Origin: Cristatella mucedo
Taxonomy: Eukaryota > Bryozoa > Phylactolaemata > Cristatellidae
Assembly: GCA_009760855.2 (NCBI GenBank)
Contig: WPIO01000071.1
Span: 107,001-171,000 of the forward strand
Direction of reading: 5' to 3'
DNA: 64,000 nt
Both the position numbers and the translations under genes were made by a program. Every line of letters begins with the position of its first letter. Position 1 is the first letter of the stretch. Below the pieces are notes generated by a model that had not been told where the DNA came from, ran no database searches, and saw only the letters and a program-made list of their open reading frames with translations. Below are positions 10,022 to 21,690 of the stretch, piece by piece.

Positions 10022-11509
10022 TTAAGGTATTTCTAGACTGTTGGATTCCGAAAAGCAGGTGGTACAATGCTTGGCCTGATGGGGGAGTATATCTGACAGA
10101 CAGGCTGGAGCCATAGAATGAAGGGATCTAAAAGTGAGGGACAAAACCTCGAAGTCTATCCGCTGCTTGACTGGTAGCCAGTGCAGGTCGGCGACAAGTG
10201 GAGTAATGTGGCAACTGCGACGCTCACGACACACAAGCCTAGCTGCAGAGTTTTGCACCAGCTGCAATCGCCTGATCGCACATGCTGGTAGGCCAGTAAG
10301 CAGTGAGTTGCAGACGTCGAGACGGGATGTCACGAATGCATGGACCAGCTTGGACGTGGTATCCTTATCTAAACAAGCTCTAATTTTAGCAATGTTATGA
10401 AGCTGAAAATAGGCAGATTTGACTGTGGAGCTGATGTGGTCGTCTAACGAGAGGTCGCTTTGGAATATGACACCTAGATTTCGAGCTGATTCAAGTGGAG
10501 ATATGTTGGCAGAGCCAATTTTGAGAGTCAGCCTTTCCAATCTCTGGATCACACTGGGTGTGCCCATAACTAGTAAGTTAGTTTTATCATCGTTAAGTTT
10601 TAGAAAATTTGCTGCCATCCATGTGCGGATGTCATCAATGCATGCAGCTAGTGAGTTTAGAGAATTTGATGTGCTCGAAGGCTGGGAGGAATCAAAGCAA
10701 AGGTATAACTGAGTGTCATCTGCATAGAAGTGAAAGCCTAGATTGTGCTTGGCAATCACATCAGCAAGAGGGAGAGTATTAACCGTGAAAAGAACCGGAC
10801 CTAGCACGGAGCCCTGAGGTACTCCATATTTCAGAGGTACTTCAGATGATCTTTGTCCATTAACGTCAATACTCTGGAGTCTCCCACTGGGATAGGACCT
10901 GAACCAATGCAGAGCAGTGCCAGTGATGCCCAGGCGAGATGAGAGGCGTTCTAGAAGAACTTTGTGATCGATGGTATCAAAAGCTTCCGAAAGATCAAGC
11001 AAAACAAGCAGAGACACTCTACCCATGTCTGCATTCCTAAGTAGATCGTTGTATACCCGAAGCAATGCTGACTCTGTGGAGTGATTAGCTCTAAAGCCAG
11101 ACTGGAACTTACTAGCAAGGTGTGAGGTTTCAATATACGAGTTCAGCTGGTCTGCCACGACCCGTTCGAGTGTCTTTGATAGGAATGGTAGAAGGGAAAC
11201 TGGGTGGTAGTTGCTCAAGTTCTCTTGGTCAAGTGTAGTTTTCTTGAGAAGTGGCCTGACTACAGCTTTTTTGAAAGGTGCTGGGACATGACCTGAGGCT
11301 AATGACATATTAATTATGTTGGTTATGCATGGCAGCAGCAGATCAATGCAACGTAGGAGCAGGACAGTGGGAATAGGGTCCAGAGGACTTGTTGTCTTCT
11401 TTGATTGAGATACGAACTTTAGGACTACATCACTAGTGACCTGCTTAAATGCAGACAATGAGGTGCTGCCAGGAACCGAGGAACAGCATTCTAGTCGGGA
11501 GGTTGTCAT
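10022..11509 (-). pseudogene. LINE-A reverse transcriptase frame
   Basis: A 495-residue open frame. Motifs in order: NYHPVSLLPFLSKTLE (about 100-115), FQSGFRANHSTESALL, LLDLSEAFDTIDH (about 170-182), YGVPQGSVLGP (about 228-238), the catalytic FHFYADDTQLY (YADD at 262-265), then LKLNDDKTN and ARNLGVIF. The C-terminal part has SRLDVCNSLLTGLP and LHWLPVKQRIDF, typical of CR1/L2-like elements. Catalytic Asp residues are intact. The frame is severed from the endonuclease upstream by a frameshift and loses the conserved terminal part downstream, so autonomous activity is unlikely. Confidence 0.85.
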
Positions 11510-11819
11510 CGCAGGGATGGATTACCTGATCTTGTCTATCTTCTGCACAAAGAATCGAGAGAAGCGATCGGCTAGATCATCATTAGGGTCATCAGGTAAG
11601 GAGCTAATCTGGGAGCGGTTGAGGAGATGGTTTATTGTCGACATCAGCATTTTTGGATTGTGCATCTGTGATTCAACAATGTTTGTATAAAAACTAGACT
11701 TAGCCTTTGCTAGGATCGATTGGTACGACCTACAGTAGTCTTCATATGCCTGTCGATGGACAGTTAGTCCTGATCTTTTGTATGCTTTTTCAAGCTTTCG
11801 TTTAGTAGACTTGGCTAGT

Positions 11820-12612
11820 TTAATGTCTGGTAAACCATAGGCCGTCTGGGCGGGGGCGCACAGTGCGCTTTGTCAGAGGGGCAAACTCGTCTAGCGTGTC
11901 AGCTAGTGTCGTGTTGAAGCTATCTACCAATGATGACAGATCGGAGGGAGGATTGAGCAGCAGAGGTGAAGCAGATATTCTCGCACGGACAGCATCGATG
12001 TCAAGGGTCTTGAGGTTTCGCGAGTCACAGGTTATTTTAGAGGAGGATGTGGGCACACACTGTAGATTGAATGAGATCTGCATGTGGTCAGATAAGCATG
12101 ATTTGGTAATAATTGGTGATGACAAAGTGCAATTATATGAGAAAATCTGGTCGAGTGTGTGACCCTTGATGTGGGTAGGGCCATGCATATGAGCCACAAG
12201 AGACAATGAGTCAGTCAATGCACGAAATTTGGTGCTGAAAGCGTCAGATAAGTTATCAAAGTGAACGCTGAAATCACCCATTACGAGGAAGGATCGATTT
12301 CTTGCACTCAGAATCGAAATGAGATCGGAGAAATCTGAGATAAAGGAGGATTTGGTACCTGGTGGGCGATACACTACTGCCACTATCGGTAGCTTGTTTT
12401 CTGGTGAGACCAAGACAATTGATTCAAAAGACTGCTTCGAGGGTACTGCAAATGGCTTGAAGTTGAATTTCGAGCGCACGACAATAGCAACTCCACCTCC
12501 AGTTTTGATTGATCTAGGGGTGTGAAAGAACGAGAAACCAGATGGAGTTACGTCTTTAATTGTCGCACAGTTTATCGATTTCAGCCAAGTTTCAGTTAGG
12601 GCGAGCAGGTCG
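11820..12612 (-). pseudogene. LINE-A apurinic-type endonuclease region
   Basis: Read on minus: LTETW near the start, RSIKTGGGVAIV, VVYRPPG, LVMGDFSVHFDN, GHTLDQIF and SDHMQISF are the ordered blocks of an APE-like LINE endonuclease. The segment at 11820-12479 is open. A frameshift near 12610 separates it from its N-terminal part, which is open at 12592-12837 (with CLWNPRSMCNK). Confidence 0.8.
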
Positions 12613-12984
12613 ATACCATTTTTCAGAAATAAGGTTGCTTATTACTAGAGGTTTATTGCACATTGATCGAGGATTCCAAAGGCAAGCGTTAAGTCTGGCC
12701 GATGGGGTTACAACAAGCTTGATGACTACTAAGTTTGAAGAATTTACAGTGACGCATGTGGGGGAGCGTGCTGAGCGGTTCGAGACAATGCTAGGAATAC
12801 CGAACGTGCTGGTACTCAGCTTGCAGGTTCTGCCCAACGAGCGGCCTCTGAGCTGGCAGTTCCGGCCACCACGGCGGCTACCGGGTGCTTTTCTTTTGTT
12901 AATGCATAGTTCATGAATCTTAGCAACAACATTAATATCTAGGTATGCATTTGATATGCGATGACGAAGCGATAACAGCTACTG

Positions 12985-13380
12985 ACAATCATAACGAACA
13001 AGCAGGTTACCAGCCGCCGGCAAAGCTAAGGCAGCCGCCGGCATGGGAGACCCAGCAGCCCGAAGCGATAAGCGTTTAGATGTCCATAGGCACGTAATTT
13101 CTTACACGCTACGGTCAAATAACAATCACAATAACTTTAAACAGGTCTTAGCTGTATCGTTTCCGTATACGATGTTCGCAAGAACTTCGGTTTTCGGAAG
13201 AATTCTGCAACGAACAAGAACGCACGTTAGAGCGCTCTACGTCAGGAGGCGAGAATGCTAAGAGTGAGAGCTCAACCTCCGAGCGAGAGCAGAGTGTACT
13301 CGGTTGCTACTCTAGCTCGGACGGATCATATAACTTGTCAATATTTAAAAAGTAGTTAAAGTGCATCTATTAATCACAAC
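12985..13380. other. No gene recognised
   Basis: Flank of LINE-A copy 1. It includes a short piece resembling the ctcggacgctcag-type minisatellite near 13265-13325. No supported gene. Confidence 0.4.
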
Positions 13381-13384
13381 ATTT

Positions 13385-13620
13385 AGTGGGTCCATATGAT
13401 TCGTCCTTTACGTACTTATGCGTGCTGACAATGTACTAGCTGCCATTATTCAAATTTGCATACTGACCCTGTGCATGCCACCTCTAATGTTATGTTTGTT
13501 GTCATTGAGCATGCTACCACTAACCGTGCAATCATGCTTCCTTTGCAGCGAATGTAAAGAGCTAGAAAGATGTTGAGTTCACTGAGGGTGCTATAGAAAC
13601 GTTTTGTTATTTTTATTATT
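13385..13620 (+). mobile_element. LINE-A 3' tail only
   Basis: Begins with agtgggtccatatgattcgt (the end of LINE-A coding), runs through gctgaccctgtgcatg and gcgaatgtaaagagc to a decayed hairpin (tgttgagttcactgaggg) and ttattattatt. Heavily mutated. Confidence 0.7.
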
Positions 13621-13624
13621 ATTG

Positions 13625-14135
13625 ATTCTGGACAAAACTGGAAGCACTACTATTACTTTTACACCAGTCGTACAATGTCAGATCTGTTTTTTTTTGGTAT
13701 AATAGTTGTTGATTGGTAAGATAGAAAACCAGTTAAATCAAACAAATTGTGTACAGTAAGTGGAAAATTTATAGTTTTGGTGTCATGCTTTTTAATTAAC
13801 ACTAAAATTAAAAATTACACTTAAACATAATAATGAATAAATAAATAAATAAATAAAATAAATAAATAAATGCCCCCAGCATTTGTCTGGGTGCCGTACT
13901 CCACCAGTAAACATAATTATTGATGAGAACATTCATTAAACTCTGAATATGCTAAATAATAATATTGTAAATATTAATGTGCCAAATGACTCTTTTCCAT
14001 TTTTCATTTTGGATTGAATAGGCATTTATTGTGGCAGTACTTTGAGGAGTCCGGTTAGGCGAATAGAATTCGCGAGTGAAACAAACTAAAAAGCTGACTG
14101 CGTGCACAGCAAGTGAAATATTAAGTAAGGTACAG
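13625..14135. other. AT-rich sequence with (AAAT)n
   Basis: Contains a taaataaataaataaa run at about 13835-13871. Nothing else is recognisable. Confidence 0.5.
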
Positions 14136-15790
14136 TAATAATATAATAAAACTAATGCTCTTGATAAAGCGCCCTCAGAGAACTTAATCTCTCTCTTTAG
14201 GCGCTTTACATTTGCTGCAAAGGTAAATGCAATTGAATGGTGATTAAAATCATGCTTAAAAACAATCAAAAGGAATAACATGGTTAGGGGTGACATGCAA
14301 AAGGTCAACATGCAAATGTGGTTAGTGGCAGCATGCACATTATCAGCACGCATAAGCACATCAAGGACGAATCACAGGAACACACTAAATGCTGTCCTAA
14401 ATAGGTGTGTTTTTTAACTATTTTCAAATGTGGTCAGGATGTTCTGATGCAGGTCGGGAGGGAGTTCCAGGCTTTGGGAGCATACGAACTAAATGCATGG
14501 TCTCCAAAGGATTTAAGGTCTGTACGAGGTATTTGTAGACTGTTGGATTCCGAAAAGCGGGTGGTACGATGCTTGGCCTAATGGGGGAGCATATCTGAGA
14601 GGTAGGCTGGAGCCAAAGAAAGAAGTGACCTAAAGGTGAGCGACAAAACCTTGAAGTCAATCCGTTGCTTGACTGGTAGCCAGTGCAGGTCGGCGAGAAG
14701 TGGAGTAAAGTAGCAACTGCGACGCTCACGACACACAAGCCTAGCTGCAGAGTGTTGCACCAGCTGCAATCACCTGATCGCACGTGCCGGTAGGCAAGTA
14801 AGCAGTGAGTTGAAGAAGTCGAGACGGGATGTCACGAATGCATGGACCAACTTGGATGTGGTATCCTTATCTAAACAAGCCCAAATTTTAGCAACGTTAT
14901 GAAGCTAAAAATAGGCAGATTTGACTGTGGAGCTGATGTGGTCGTCTAACGAGAGGTTACTTTGAAACATGACACCTAGATTTCGAGCTGATTCGACAGG
15001 AGATATGCTGGCAGAGCCAATTTCGAGCTTCAGCCTTTCCAATTTGTGAATCACACTGGGTTTTCCCATAACTAGTAAGTTAGTTTTATCCTCATTTAGT
15101 TTTAAAAAAATTGCTGCCATCCATGTGCGGATGTCATTAATACACACAGCAAGGGAGTTGAGAGAATTTGAGGTGCTCGAAGGCTAGGAAGTATCAAAGC
15201 AAAGGTACAACTGAGTGTCATCCGCATAGAAGTGAAAGTCTAGATTGTGCTTGGCAACCACATCAGCAAGAGGCAGAGATAAATATAAACCGTGAAATGA
15301 ACCGGACCTAGCACGGAGCCCTGAGGTACGCCATATTTCAGAGGTACCTCAGATGATCTTTTTCCATTCACGTCAATACTCAGGAGTCTTCCACTGAGAT
15401 AGGATCTGAACCACAGTAAAGCAGTGCCAGTGATGCCCAGGCGAGATGAGAGGCGCTCTAGAAGAACTTTGTGATCGATTGTATTAAAAGCTGCCGAACG
15501 ATCTAGCAAAACAAGCAGAGACATTCTACCCATGTCGGCATTCCTAGGTAGGTCATCGTATACCCTAAGCAATGCTGACTCTGTGGAGTAATTAGCTCTA
15601 AAGCCAGACTGGAACTTGCTAGCAAGGTTTGAAGTTTCGATGTATAAGTTCAGCTGGTCCGCCACGACCCGTTTAGTGTAGACATTGAGGTGCAGCCAGG
15701 ATTCGAGGGACAGCATTCTAGGGGGCACGCTGCCATCGCAAGGATGGACTCTCTGATCTCGTCTATTTTCTGTACAAAGAATCGAGCACT
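14136..15790 (-). mobile_element. LINE-A copy 2, internally deleted
   Basis: Minus strand: starts in the linker (FFVQKIDEIRESI, about 15785-15740), then an internal deletion joins GCTSMST to the RVVADQLN block (about 15670). RT follows with LLVLLDRSAAFNTIDH (an RSAAF variant of LSAAF), GVPQGSVLGP, the post-YADD block NDIRTWMAA, the C-terminal domain and the tail hairpin (14165-14205). Frames at 15240-15728, 14905-15147 and 14424-14783 are offset from each other, so this is a dead copy. Confidence 0.85.
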
Positions 15791-16120
15791 TACCTCAGCG
15801 ATGAATCTCCGTTTCCGTCCTTTCGCTGGGGCTCCTAGCTTGCAAGCAATTGCAGCCGGCACTACGCGAGCTTTGGCACGCCGGAGACAAAGCCGCCTGA
15901 GGCTTTGGGAAGGTGTGGTTGTTTGGTGAATCAGCCGCTGTCCAATAAGGTGAGGCTGGTATTGTCAAAGCCCTGAATCGACCCGTTCATCAGTACGAGG
16001 CGGTTGTTATGGTCACCTAATCGGCAGGTCACCCATCGCCGAGGTCGTAGCTATTCGTTGAAATTCGTCACCGACGGAAGAGGATGAAGAGGTCAAAGAT
16101 CAGGCCATCGGCAGGCGACG
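15790..16120. other. No gene recognised
   Basis: Left flank of the segmental duplication. No motif or repeat identified. Confidence 0.4.
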
Positions 16121-16880
16121 GTACTTGGTCAGCAAGTAACCTATTAGTCTGTCAGAACTAAGTCACGATCGCTAAGACAGCGCAGGCTGGTAATCAAATG
16201 GGGCGACGCAGTCCGATCTAAATCTTTGGAAAGTTAGGCACCGTTAGGCTGATCACCGTACCGCGCCACGGAAGGAATACGGCCTCACAAAGCATGTCGC
16301 TGCTGCAGGCTCGCCGATGCATGCTTGGGAGTAAGCAGCGCCGGCAGGAAATTACAGCCGCAATGGCCAGATGAGACGGCATGCCCGAAGAGCCACTGCG
16401 AGCACTTCCGGCGGCCGCGGTGACAGGTAACTTCAGCTGGCGTCTGTCTGCAGCGACTGGTCAGTGCAGCTCCGTGTGGCTCAATGCAGCCATCGATTTG
16501 AGCTCAAAGTCTCGAAACGCTAAACGTGGACAGCCGCCAAAAGCGAGTGATTTCCCGCAGACGCCGCTCAGCAGGCGTCAAGTGCTTGCTTGCGTAGAGG
16601 CGAGCTTGGGGCGAAACGCCAAAGAGAAACTGACTCGCCGGGGGAGGTCGCGAGTCCGTGACTATGGTGACGAGGCCACGGCGAGTTCGAAATCGAGAGT
16701 GACGAGCGTAAGCGACGGCTTCGGTCGGGAACAGACAGACGGCGGAAGTAAAAGTAATAATAAGAACGACAATACATTTGTTATTTTCGTAATCAAGGAA
16801 CTCAATCTCTTTGTTGGGCACTTTACATTCGCTGCAAGGGAAGCATGATCAAACGGTAAGCGGTAGCATGCTCAATGAAC
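16120..16880. repeat. Segmental duplication, unit 1
   Basis: Bases 16120-16285 match 19885-20070, 16416-16755 match 20318-20645, and 16655-16880 match 20075-20310. Shared landmarks include gtcacgatcgctaagacagc, aacttcagctggcgtctgtc and gacggcttcggtcggg. The right end carries a divergent LINE-A-type tail (A2) joined at the same point in each copy, so the tail was inserted before duplication. Open frames of about 150 codons occur here and in the duplicate, but no domain is recognisable and I do not call them genes. Confidence 0.75.
16755..16880 (-). mobile_element. LINE-A2 tail
   Basis: Minus-strand tail with gcgaatgtaaagtgcccaac and gagattgagttccttgat followed by AT-rich DNA. This is a diverged relative of the LINE-A 3' end, also at 20170-20310 and 20645-20800. 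Confidence 0.65.
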
Positions 16881-16882
16881 AC

Positions 16883-17092
16883 TCGTACGCTCTGCTCCCA
16901 CTCTTACGCTCAGCTCTCGCTCGTACGCTCTATTCTTGCTCGGACGCTCAGCTCTCACTCAGAAGCTCAGCTCTCGCTCGAACGCTCCACTCTCTAAAGG
17001 ACGCTCAGCTCTCACTCTTACGCTCTGCTCCCACTCTTACGCTCAGCTCTCGCTCGATCGCTACGCTCGCTAGCTCGGACGCTCGGGCTCCA
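16883..17092. repeat. Minisatellite of cgctcagctctcgctcgta-like units
   Basis: About eleven imperfect 16-20 bp units alternating acgctc, agctctc and gctc. Related units appear in the GC-rich repeats at 4370-4440 and 4910-4960, and near 9605 and 13265. Confidence 0.75.
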
Positions 17093-17093
17093 C

Positions 17094-17285
17094 TTAATAA
17101 TAATAATAATAATTCACTTGATAAAGCGCCCTCAGAGAACTTAATCTCTCTCTAGGCGCTTTACATTTGCTGTAAAGTGAAATGCAATTGAAAGGTAGGT
17201 AAAATCATGCTTGAAAAAACAAACGAAATGAACAATATGGTTAGGGGTGACATGCACAGGGTCAGCATGCAAATGTGGTCAGTGC
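17094..17285 (-). mobile_element. LINE-A 3' tail only
   Basis: (ATT)n at 17094-17112, the hairpin (tgataaagcgccctcagaga on plus), then the tail as far as the CACATTTGCATGCTGACC block. 5'-truncated and little mutated, so relatively young. Confidence 0.85.
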
Positions 17286-18480
17286 CTCAGCGATGTGTCT
17301 CCACTGGAATCCTGCCGCGACTGCTGGCGTGCCAATCGCAGCCGGCTTTTCCGCGAATTTCGCCGCTTCTAATCCCAGCCGCCGGACGCTCGTTGAATGC
17401 GACCTTAAAAACTGAACCGTGACGGAAGCCTAAACCGCGACTTTCAACCACGACGATAAAGCGCTGCCAGCTGTCGCACGTGACTGCGAGCGCCTCCGCG
17501 TCGTGGATCGTGCAAAGCCTTCCGACAGCAGCAGTTTCCGGCGGCAGAAGCTGCTTTCGGCCGCGACTCTGCGGGTTTGCAGCAGAGCGCTGGCTGCTCT
17601 CACGTGCCACTTTCTGCATTCCTACCGCGGGACGCAGCTTCCGCCAGGCGAAGGGGGCGCGGCCTTGGCTGGCTCGTTACCTGCCGCGCTCTGGCCAGCG
17701 GGTCCGTGCGTCGTCCGACGGGGGTAGGGGGGGGCGGGCCGCGGCGCGGCGCCTACGTCGATTGCCCTTGCTAACCTGAGACACGCTCGTCTCTCGCTCG
17801 CTTGCTACATGGCGCCTCGATGGCGGCGATCGAGTCGCGGCGCCACCGACTTAGAGAACGGACCGGCTCTTTCGCCTAACTTTTGAGTCCAGCTCGACCG
17901 CTACGAAAATCTTTACGATTTTGACCCAGCAGCCTGTGGGCGCGGCGTGACTAGTCTGCCGCCACCAGGATTACTGAGAAGGTGATTAATTATACTCTAC
18001 ACGCAGCGATACAGCGAGCCCAGACATAAATCACTGCGCCCCCTTGGGGTAACAGTGCATGGAAAGTGATAGTTCGTATAGCCGCAATGTGGCTACGAAC
18101 GTCACGGCGGGGCCAGAATTTATAGCCGGAAGTTCTAGCCGTCGACGACAGCTCCCTGTTGGACCACCGAGCGATGCGGCAGGGTCCGCATGGAGCTGGC
18201 TTCGCACTGGGCAAAGCCTGCTTGCTCTATTGATGAACTTGGCTTGATTACTTTTGACTGACTGATTGATCTCTTTGCCTCGCTTGGCTTTGCCAGCGGC
18301 GCTCTGGGACTTCGAGTGCAAGGGATTGAGTGCTGGCGGGTCTCCTACAACGGGGCTCGTATCGTCGGCTCAACCGACTGCATCTAAGCCAGGAACTGCA
18401 CAGCTGTCGGGCTACGGACGTTGCAGGGAGGGCCCCATCCCTGTTATCGCGCGATCAATGCTCGGGTGATACGTATTTAG
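17286..18480. other. GC-rich unique sequence, no gene recognised
   Basis: Contains a GC-rich stretch (17600-17760) with short overlapping frames and no domain. No splice-linked or homologous coding could be supported. Confidence 0.4.
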
Positions 18481-18665
18481 TGAGCCGTGATGGCGCACTA
18501 GGTAGGGCTGTCGCTTTTCACGACTTCGGCCCTCCTCGAGCTCGTGGGTTCGAGTCCTGCGGTGGGGGAGCGATTCTTTATTGTTAATGCAAGCGGCGGT
18601 GATAGCCTTTAGGGCTCTGCTGCCGCTGTGCACAAGGCGGCTGTTACATCAGCTAGTCTTTTTTG
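18480..18665 (+). mobile_element. SINE-A copy 1
   Basis: Begins GTGAGCCGTGATGGCGCACT (A-box-like TGGCGCACTAGG), B box GGTTCGAGTCC at about 18547, then the body with a diverged ggtgatagcctttagggctc and a 3' block gcggctgttacatcagctag before a T run. The same order is seen at 28925-29124, 46144-46312 and 51972-52503. Confidence 0.8.
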
Positions 18666-19420
18666 CGCTTGTTCCGGCAGTTGGAGCCCCTTTAGACGAT
18701 GTAACGTGAGAGTGACACTAGAAAGTGTGCTGTCACTGCTGACGCCGGCTTCTACGCCGGCTGCCGGCGTTCATAGCGAGTGAAATATTGAACGACGAAC
18801 GGAGCTCTCCAAAGCTCGCTTGCGTTCCACATTTCGATGCCTTGGCGACGGATTTAATTTAAGATCACCGTTCTACGTTTCATTTCTTAGAGCAGGCTTT
18901 GCTTAAGTCAGTCGCTTGTTGCGCAACTATTTAGCACTGCGGCTGTGAGCAGCTCGGTCACCGCCCCTAGGCAGCACCGCTGCCAGTTTTGCTTTTACGG
19001 CTAAATGTGACGTCTAAATGACGTGGGCTATGTGCGATTTCTGAGCATACCTTCTTAGAATAAACGGTTGACCTGTGCCTGTGCATGGTACGCGGTGGTC
19101 TTCATGGTCACCTGATCACCGGGTCACCCGGGTGCAAAGGTTTCGGTACTCTTCAGCAAAATCTGTCAGCGAAAGCGAAGGGCGAAGAGCTCAGAGGTCA
19201 GGATTATGGCCAGCGGTGGTGAGAGCAGCCGCTTAGCCCAGGCGGCGGAGAGAGTAGCAGTGTCTTTCGATCAACAAAATGATAGTGGGTTCACGCGTAG
19301 CTGACCTTTAAATGGGATGACTTCACTGATAATCAGACAATTAGTAGTGTAGCAACCGAATGCTGAATCCGCCTTCAAGCGAGCGGGAAAGTGCAGCTTA
19401 TTTGCAGACACCAACAAAAA
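18666..19420. other. No gene recognised
   Basis: Mixed unique sequence. No supported gene or named repeat. Confidence 0.35.
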
Positions 19421-19448
19421 TGTATATATATATGTGTATATATATATA

Positions 19449-19511
<63 letters not shown>

Positions 19512-19512
19512 T
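19421..19512. repeat. (TA)n/(TG)n microsatellite
   Basis: Alternating tatata and tgtgtg runs. Open frames across it are artefacts. Confidence 0.95.
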
Positions 19513-19884
19513 CGTATTTACGTATTTATGGGCGTACGTATATCGCATTAGATTATTTTATTTATAATATAAATATATTAAATACATATTTCCTCGCTCG
19601 TCAGCTATCCCAACACAACTGGCCTCAGTAGTGTCAGCACACCTGTCTCAATTGCAGTTATCGACTTTCCTGCACCTCTGCATCATTATTGTCTCCCCCT
19701 TGTGCTGTGATGCATCTCTTCAGAAACGCATACCCCAAGATAACAGCGTCCATATCCGCCATAACGGTCAGTAGAGAATAAGCTTGCCGGAACGCCAGCG
19801 TCAGGACCAACGGATCATAAACTTCCACCAGCACGTACATCAAGGCCCTCAATGGCCACGGACCGTTAGACAGCCACGCACCGC

Positions 19885-20645
19885 TTCGTCAGCAAGTAAC
19901 CTATTAGTCTGTCTGAACTAAGTCACGATCGCTAAGACAGCGAAGGCTGCTTATTAAATGAAGCATATACGATGGAATAGCAGGCCGTTAGTCAAATGGA
20001 GCGATGCAGTTCGATCTAAACTTCTGGAACGTTAGGCACCATTAGGCTGATCACCGTGCCGCGTCACGGAAGGAATACTAGTGACTATGGTGACGAGGCC
20101 GCGGCGAGTTCGAAATCGAGAGTGACGAGCGTTAGCGACGGCTTCGGTCAGGAACAGACAGACGGCGGAAGTAAAAGTAATAATAAGAACGACAATACAT
20201 TTGTTATTTTCGTAATCAAGGAACTCAATCTCTTTGTTGGGCACTTTACATTCGCTGCAAGGGAAGCATGATCAAACGGTAAGCGGTAGCATGCTCAATG
20301 AACATTGAATATAAGCGGTGACGGGTAACTTCAGCTGGCGTCTGTCTGCAGCGACTGGTCAGTGCAGCTCCGTGTGGCTCAATGCAGCCATCGATTTGAG
20401 CGCAAAGTCTCGAAACGCAAAACGTGGAAAGCCGCCAAAATCGAGTGATTTCCTGCAGAAGCCGCTCAGCAGGCGTCAAGTTCACGCTTGCCTAGAGGCG
20501 AACTTGGGGCGAAACGCCAAAGAGAAACCGACTCGCCCGGGGACGCCGCGAATCCGTGACTATGGTGATGTGGCGGCGGCGAGTCCGAAATCGAGAGTGA
20601 CTAGCGCAAGCGACGGCTTCGGTCGGGAACAGACAGACGGCGGAA
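19885..20645. repeat. Segmental duplication, unit 2 (rearranged)
   Basis: Parallels unit 1 but jumps: 19885-20070 corresponds to 16120-16285, then directly 20075-20310 corresponds to 16655-16880 (a roughly 370-bp deletion), then 20318-20645 returns to 16416-16755. This implies a tandem duplication followed by deletion. A small internal repeat (gttaggctgatcaccgt context, 19960-20060) is also present. Confidence 0.75.
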
Positions 20646-21180
20646 GTAATAATAATTATAATAATAATAATAATAACGATAAAAATTTTGTTATTTTCAC
20701 ACTCAAGGAACTCAATCTCTTTGTTGGGCACTTTACATTCGCTGCAAAGGAAGCACGATCAAACAGTTAGCGGTAGTAAGCTCAAGGAACATTGAATATA
20801 ACATGCTTAGAGCTGGCATGCACAGTCAGCATGCAAATATAGTTGGTGGCGGCATGAGCAGTGTGAGCACGCATAAACACACGAAGGTCGAATCATATAG
20901 ACTCACTAAACTGTGTGATGCATAGATGCGTTTTTTGGTTAATTTAAAAGTGGTGGAGTCAGAGGATGTCGTGACGAAAGTCGGAAGTGAATTCCAGGCT
21001 TTAAGAGCATACGAACTAGAGGCACGGTCTCCAAAGGATTTGAGATTTGCATGAGGTATGGGTAAACGGCTACATTCCGAAAAGCGGAAGGTACAACGCT
21101 TAGCCTGGTGGGGGAGGAGACCTGATAGGTAGGCCGGAGCCAAAGAATGAAGCGATCTAAAAGTGGGTGACAAAAGCGGA
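20645..21180 (-). mobile_element. LINE-A2 copy with C-terminal RT-domain remnant
   Basis: Minus strand: a C-terminal domain (FRSLHSLAPAYLSGLLPHQA, NLKSFGDRASSSYALKAWN), the LINE-A-like intertail, the A2 tail (aaagtgcccaacaaagagat) and an imperfect (ATT)n at 20645-20690. It links the A2 tail family to a LINE-A-like body. Confidence 0.75.
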
Positions 21181-21373
21181 TGGTAGATAAGTTAGCATGG
21201 GGAAAGGTTGAAGGTTAGCAGAGCAGCGGCTAACAGGGGTCGCTTTCTGAGCGGCGTAGTGGCGGCGGCGGCGGCGTCCTGTGCCGCCTCGTCAGCTACT
21301 CGTGACTAGGAAACGACAGTCACTACAAAGTTCACCACATGTCGGCGAACAAGTTACAAGCAAGAGTCACCAA

Positions 21374-21426
21374 GTGTGTGTGTGCGTGTTTGTATGTGTC
21401 CGTGAGTGTTTGTGTCCGTGTGTGCC
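21374..21426. repeat. (GT)n microsatellite
   Basis: Imperfect tgtgtg/tgtccg repeat. Confidence 0.85.
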
Positions 21427-21519
21427 CGTTTGGCCACACTCAGAGCCGAAACGAGGCATCGGTTCGTAGATTTTTCTATCTCCGTCTGTATCTCTACATA
21501 GTCACCGAGAATAACTGGG

Positions 21520-21690
21520 CGTTGTGAAGGAGAGTTTTCTACGTCGCTCTCAAAGCATGAGCGCCTTTCGGTGCGCATACGGTAGACAGCAGAGTAAATC
21601 TTACGAAATGAAGAGAAAGTGGGAATCATAGCTGAATCGGACATCAGCAGTCGAGGAAGCAAATAGCGTGGAAGTAGCAGCTCAGGATAC
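21520..21690 (-). mobile_element. LINE-B 3' fragment
   Basis: The minus strand carries the terminal coding (MIPTFSSFRKIYSAVYRMRT, compare MLPTFSLLRETKSAGYRMRT elsewhere) and the 3' UTR with an ACTATGTAG-type block. Confidence 0.65.

Larger units (their letters stand above)
9641..12979 (-). mobile_element. LINE-A copy 1, near full length (about 3.3 kb), inactive
   Basis: Minus strand, 5' to 3': a start-proximal region (LLSLRHRISNAYLDINV), an apurinic-type endonuclease, linker, RT and C-terminal domain, then the conserved tail hairpin and (ATT)n at 9641-9660. The endonuclease is frame-shifted near 12610, the linker near 11840 by a 2-nt loss, and the C-terminal domain carries a small deletion near 10030. 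The RT frame is otherwise open. Tail microsatellite, single polyprotein-like order and motifs fit the L2/CR1 group; I name the clade only tentatively. It is the best reference for the other LINE-A copies. Confidence 0.85.

Noticed and set aside
16381-16848. 155-codon frame conserved in the segmental duplication (also 20318-20770)
   Set aside because: No start-site conservation or domain, runs into a LINE tail, and similarity is explained by recent duplication.
19360-19551. Tyr/Ile/Val-rich open frames
   Set aside because: Produced by the TA/TG microsatellite.
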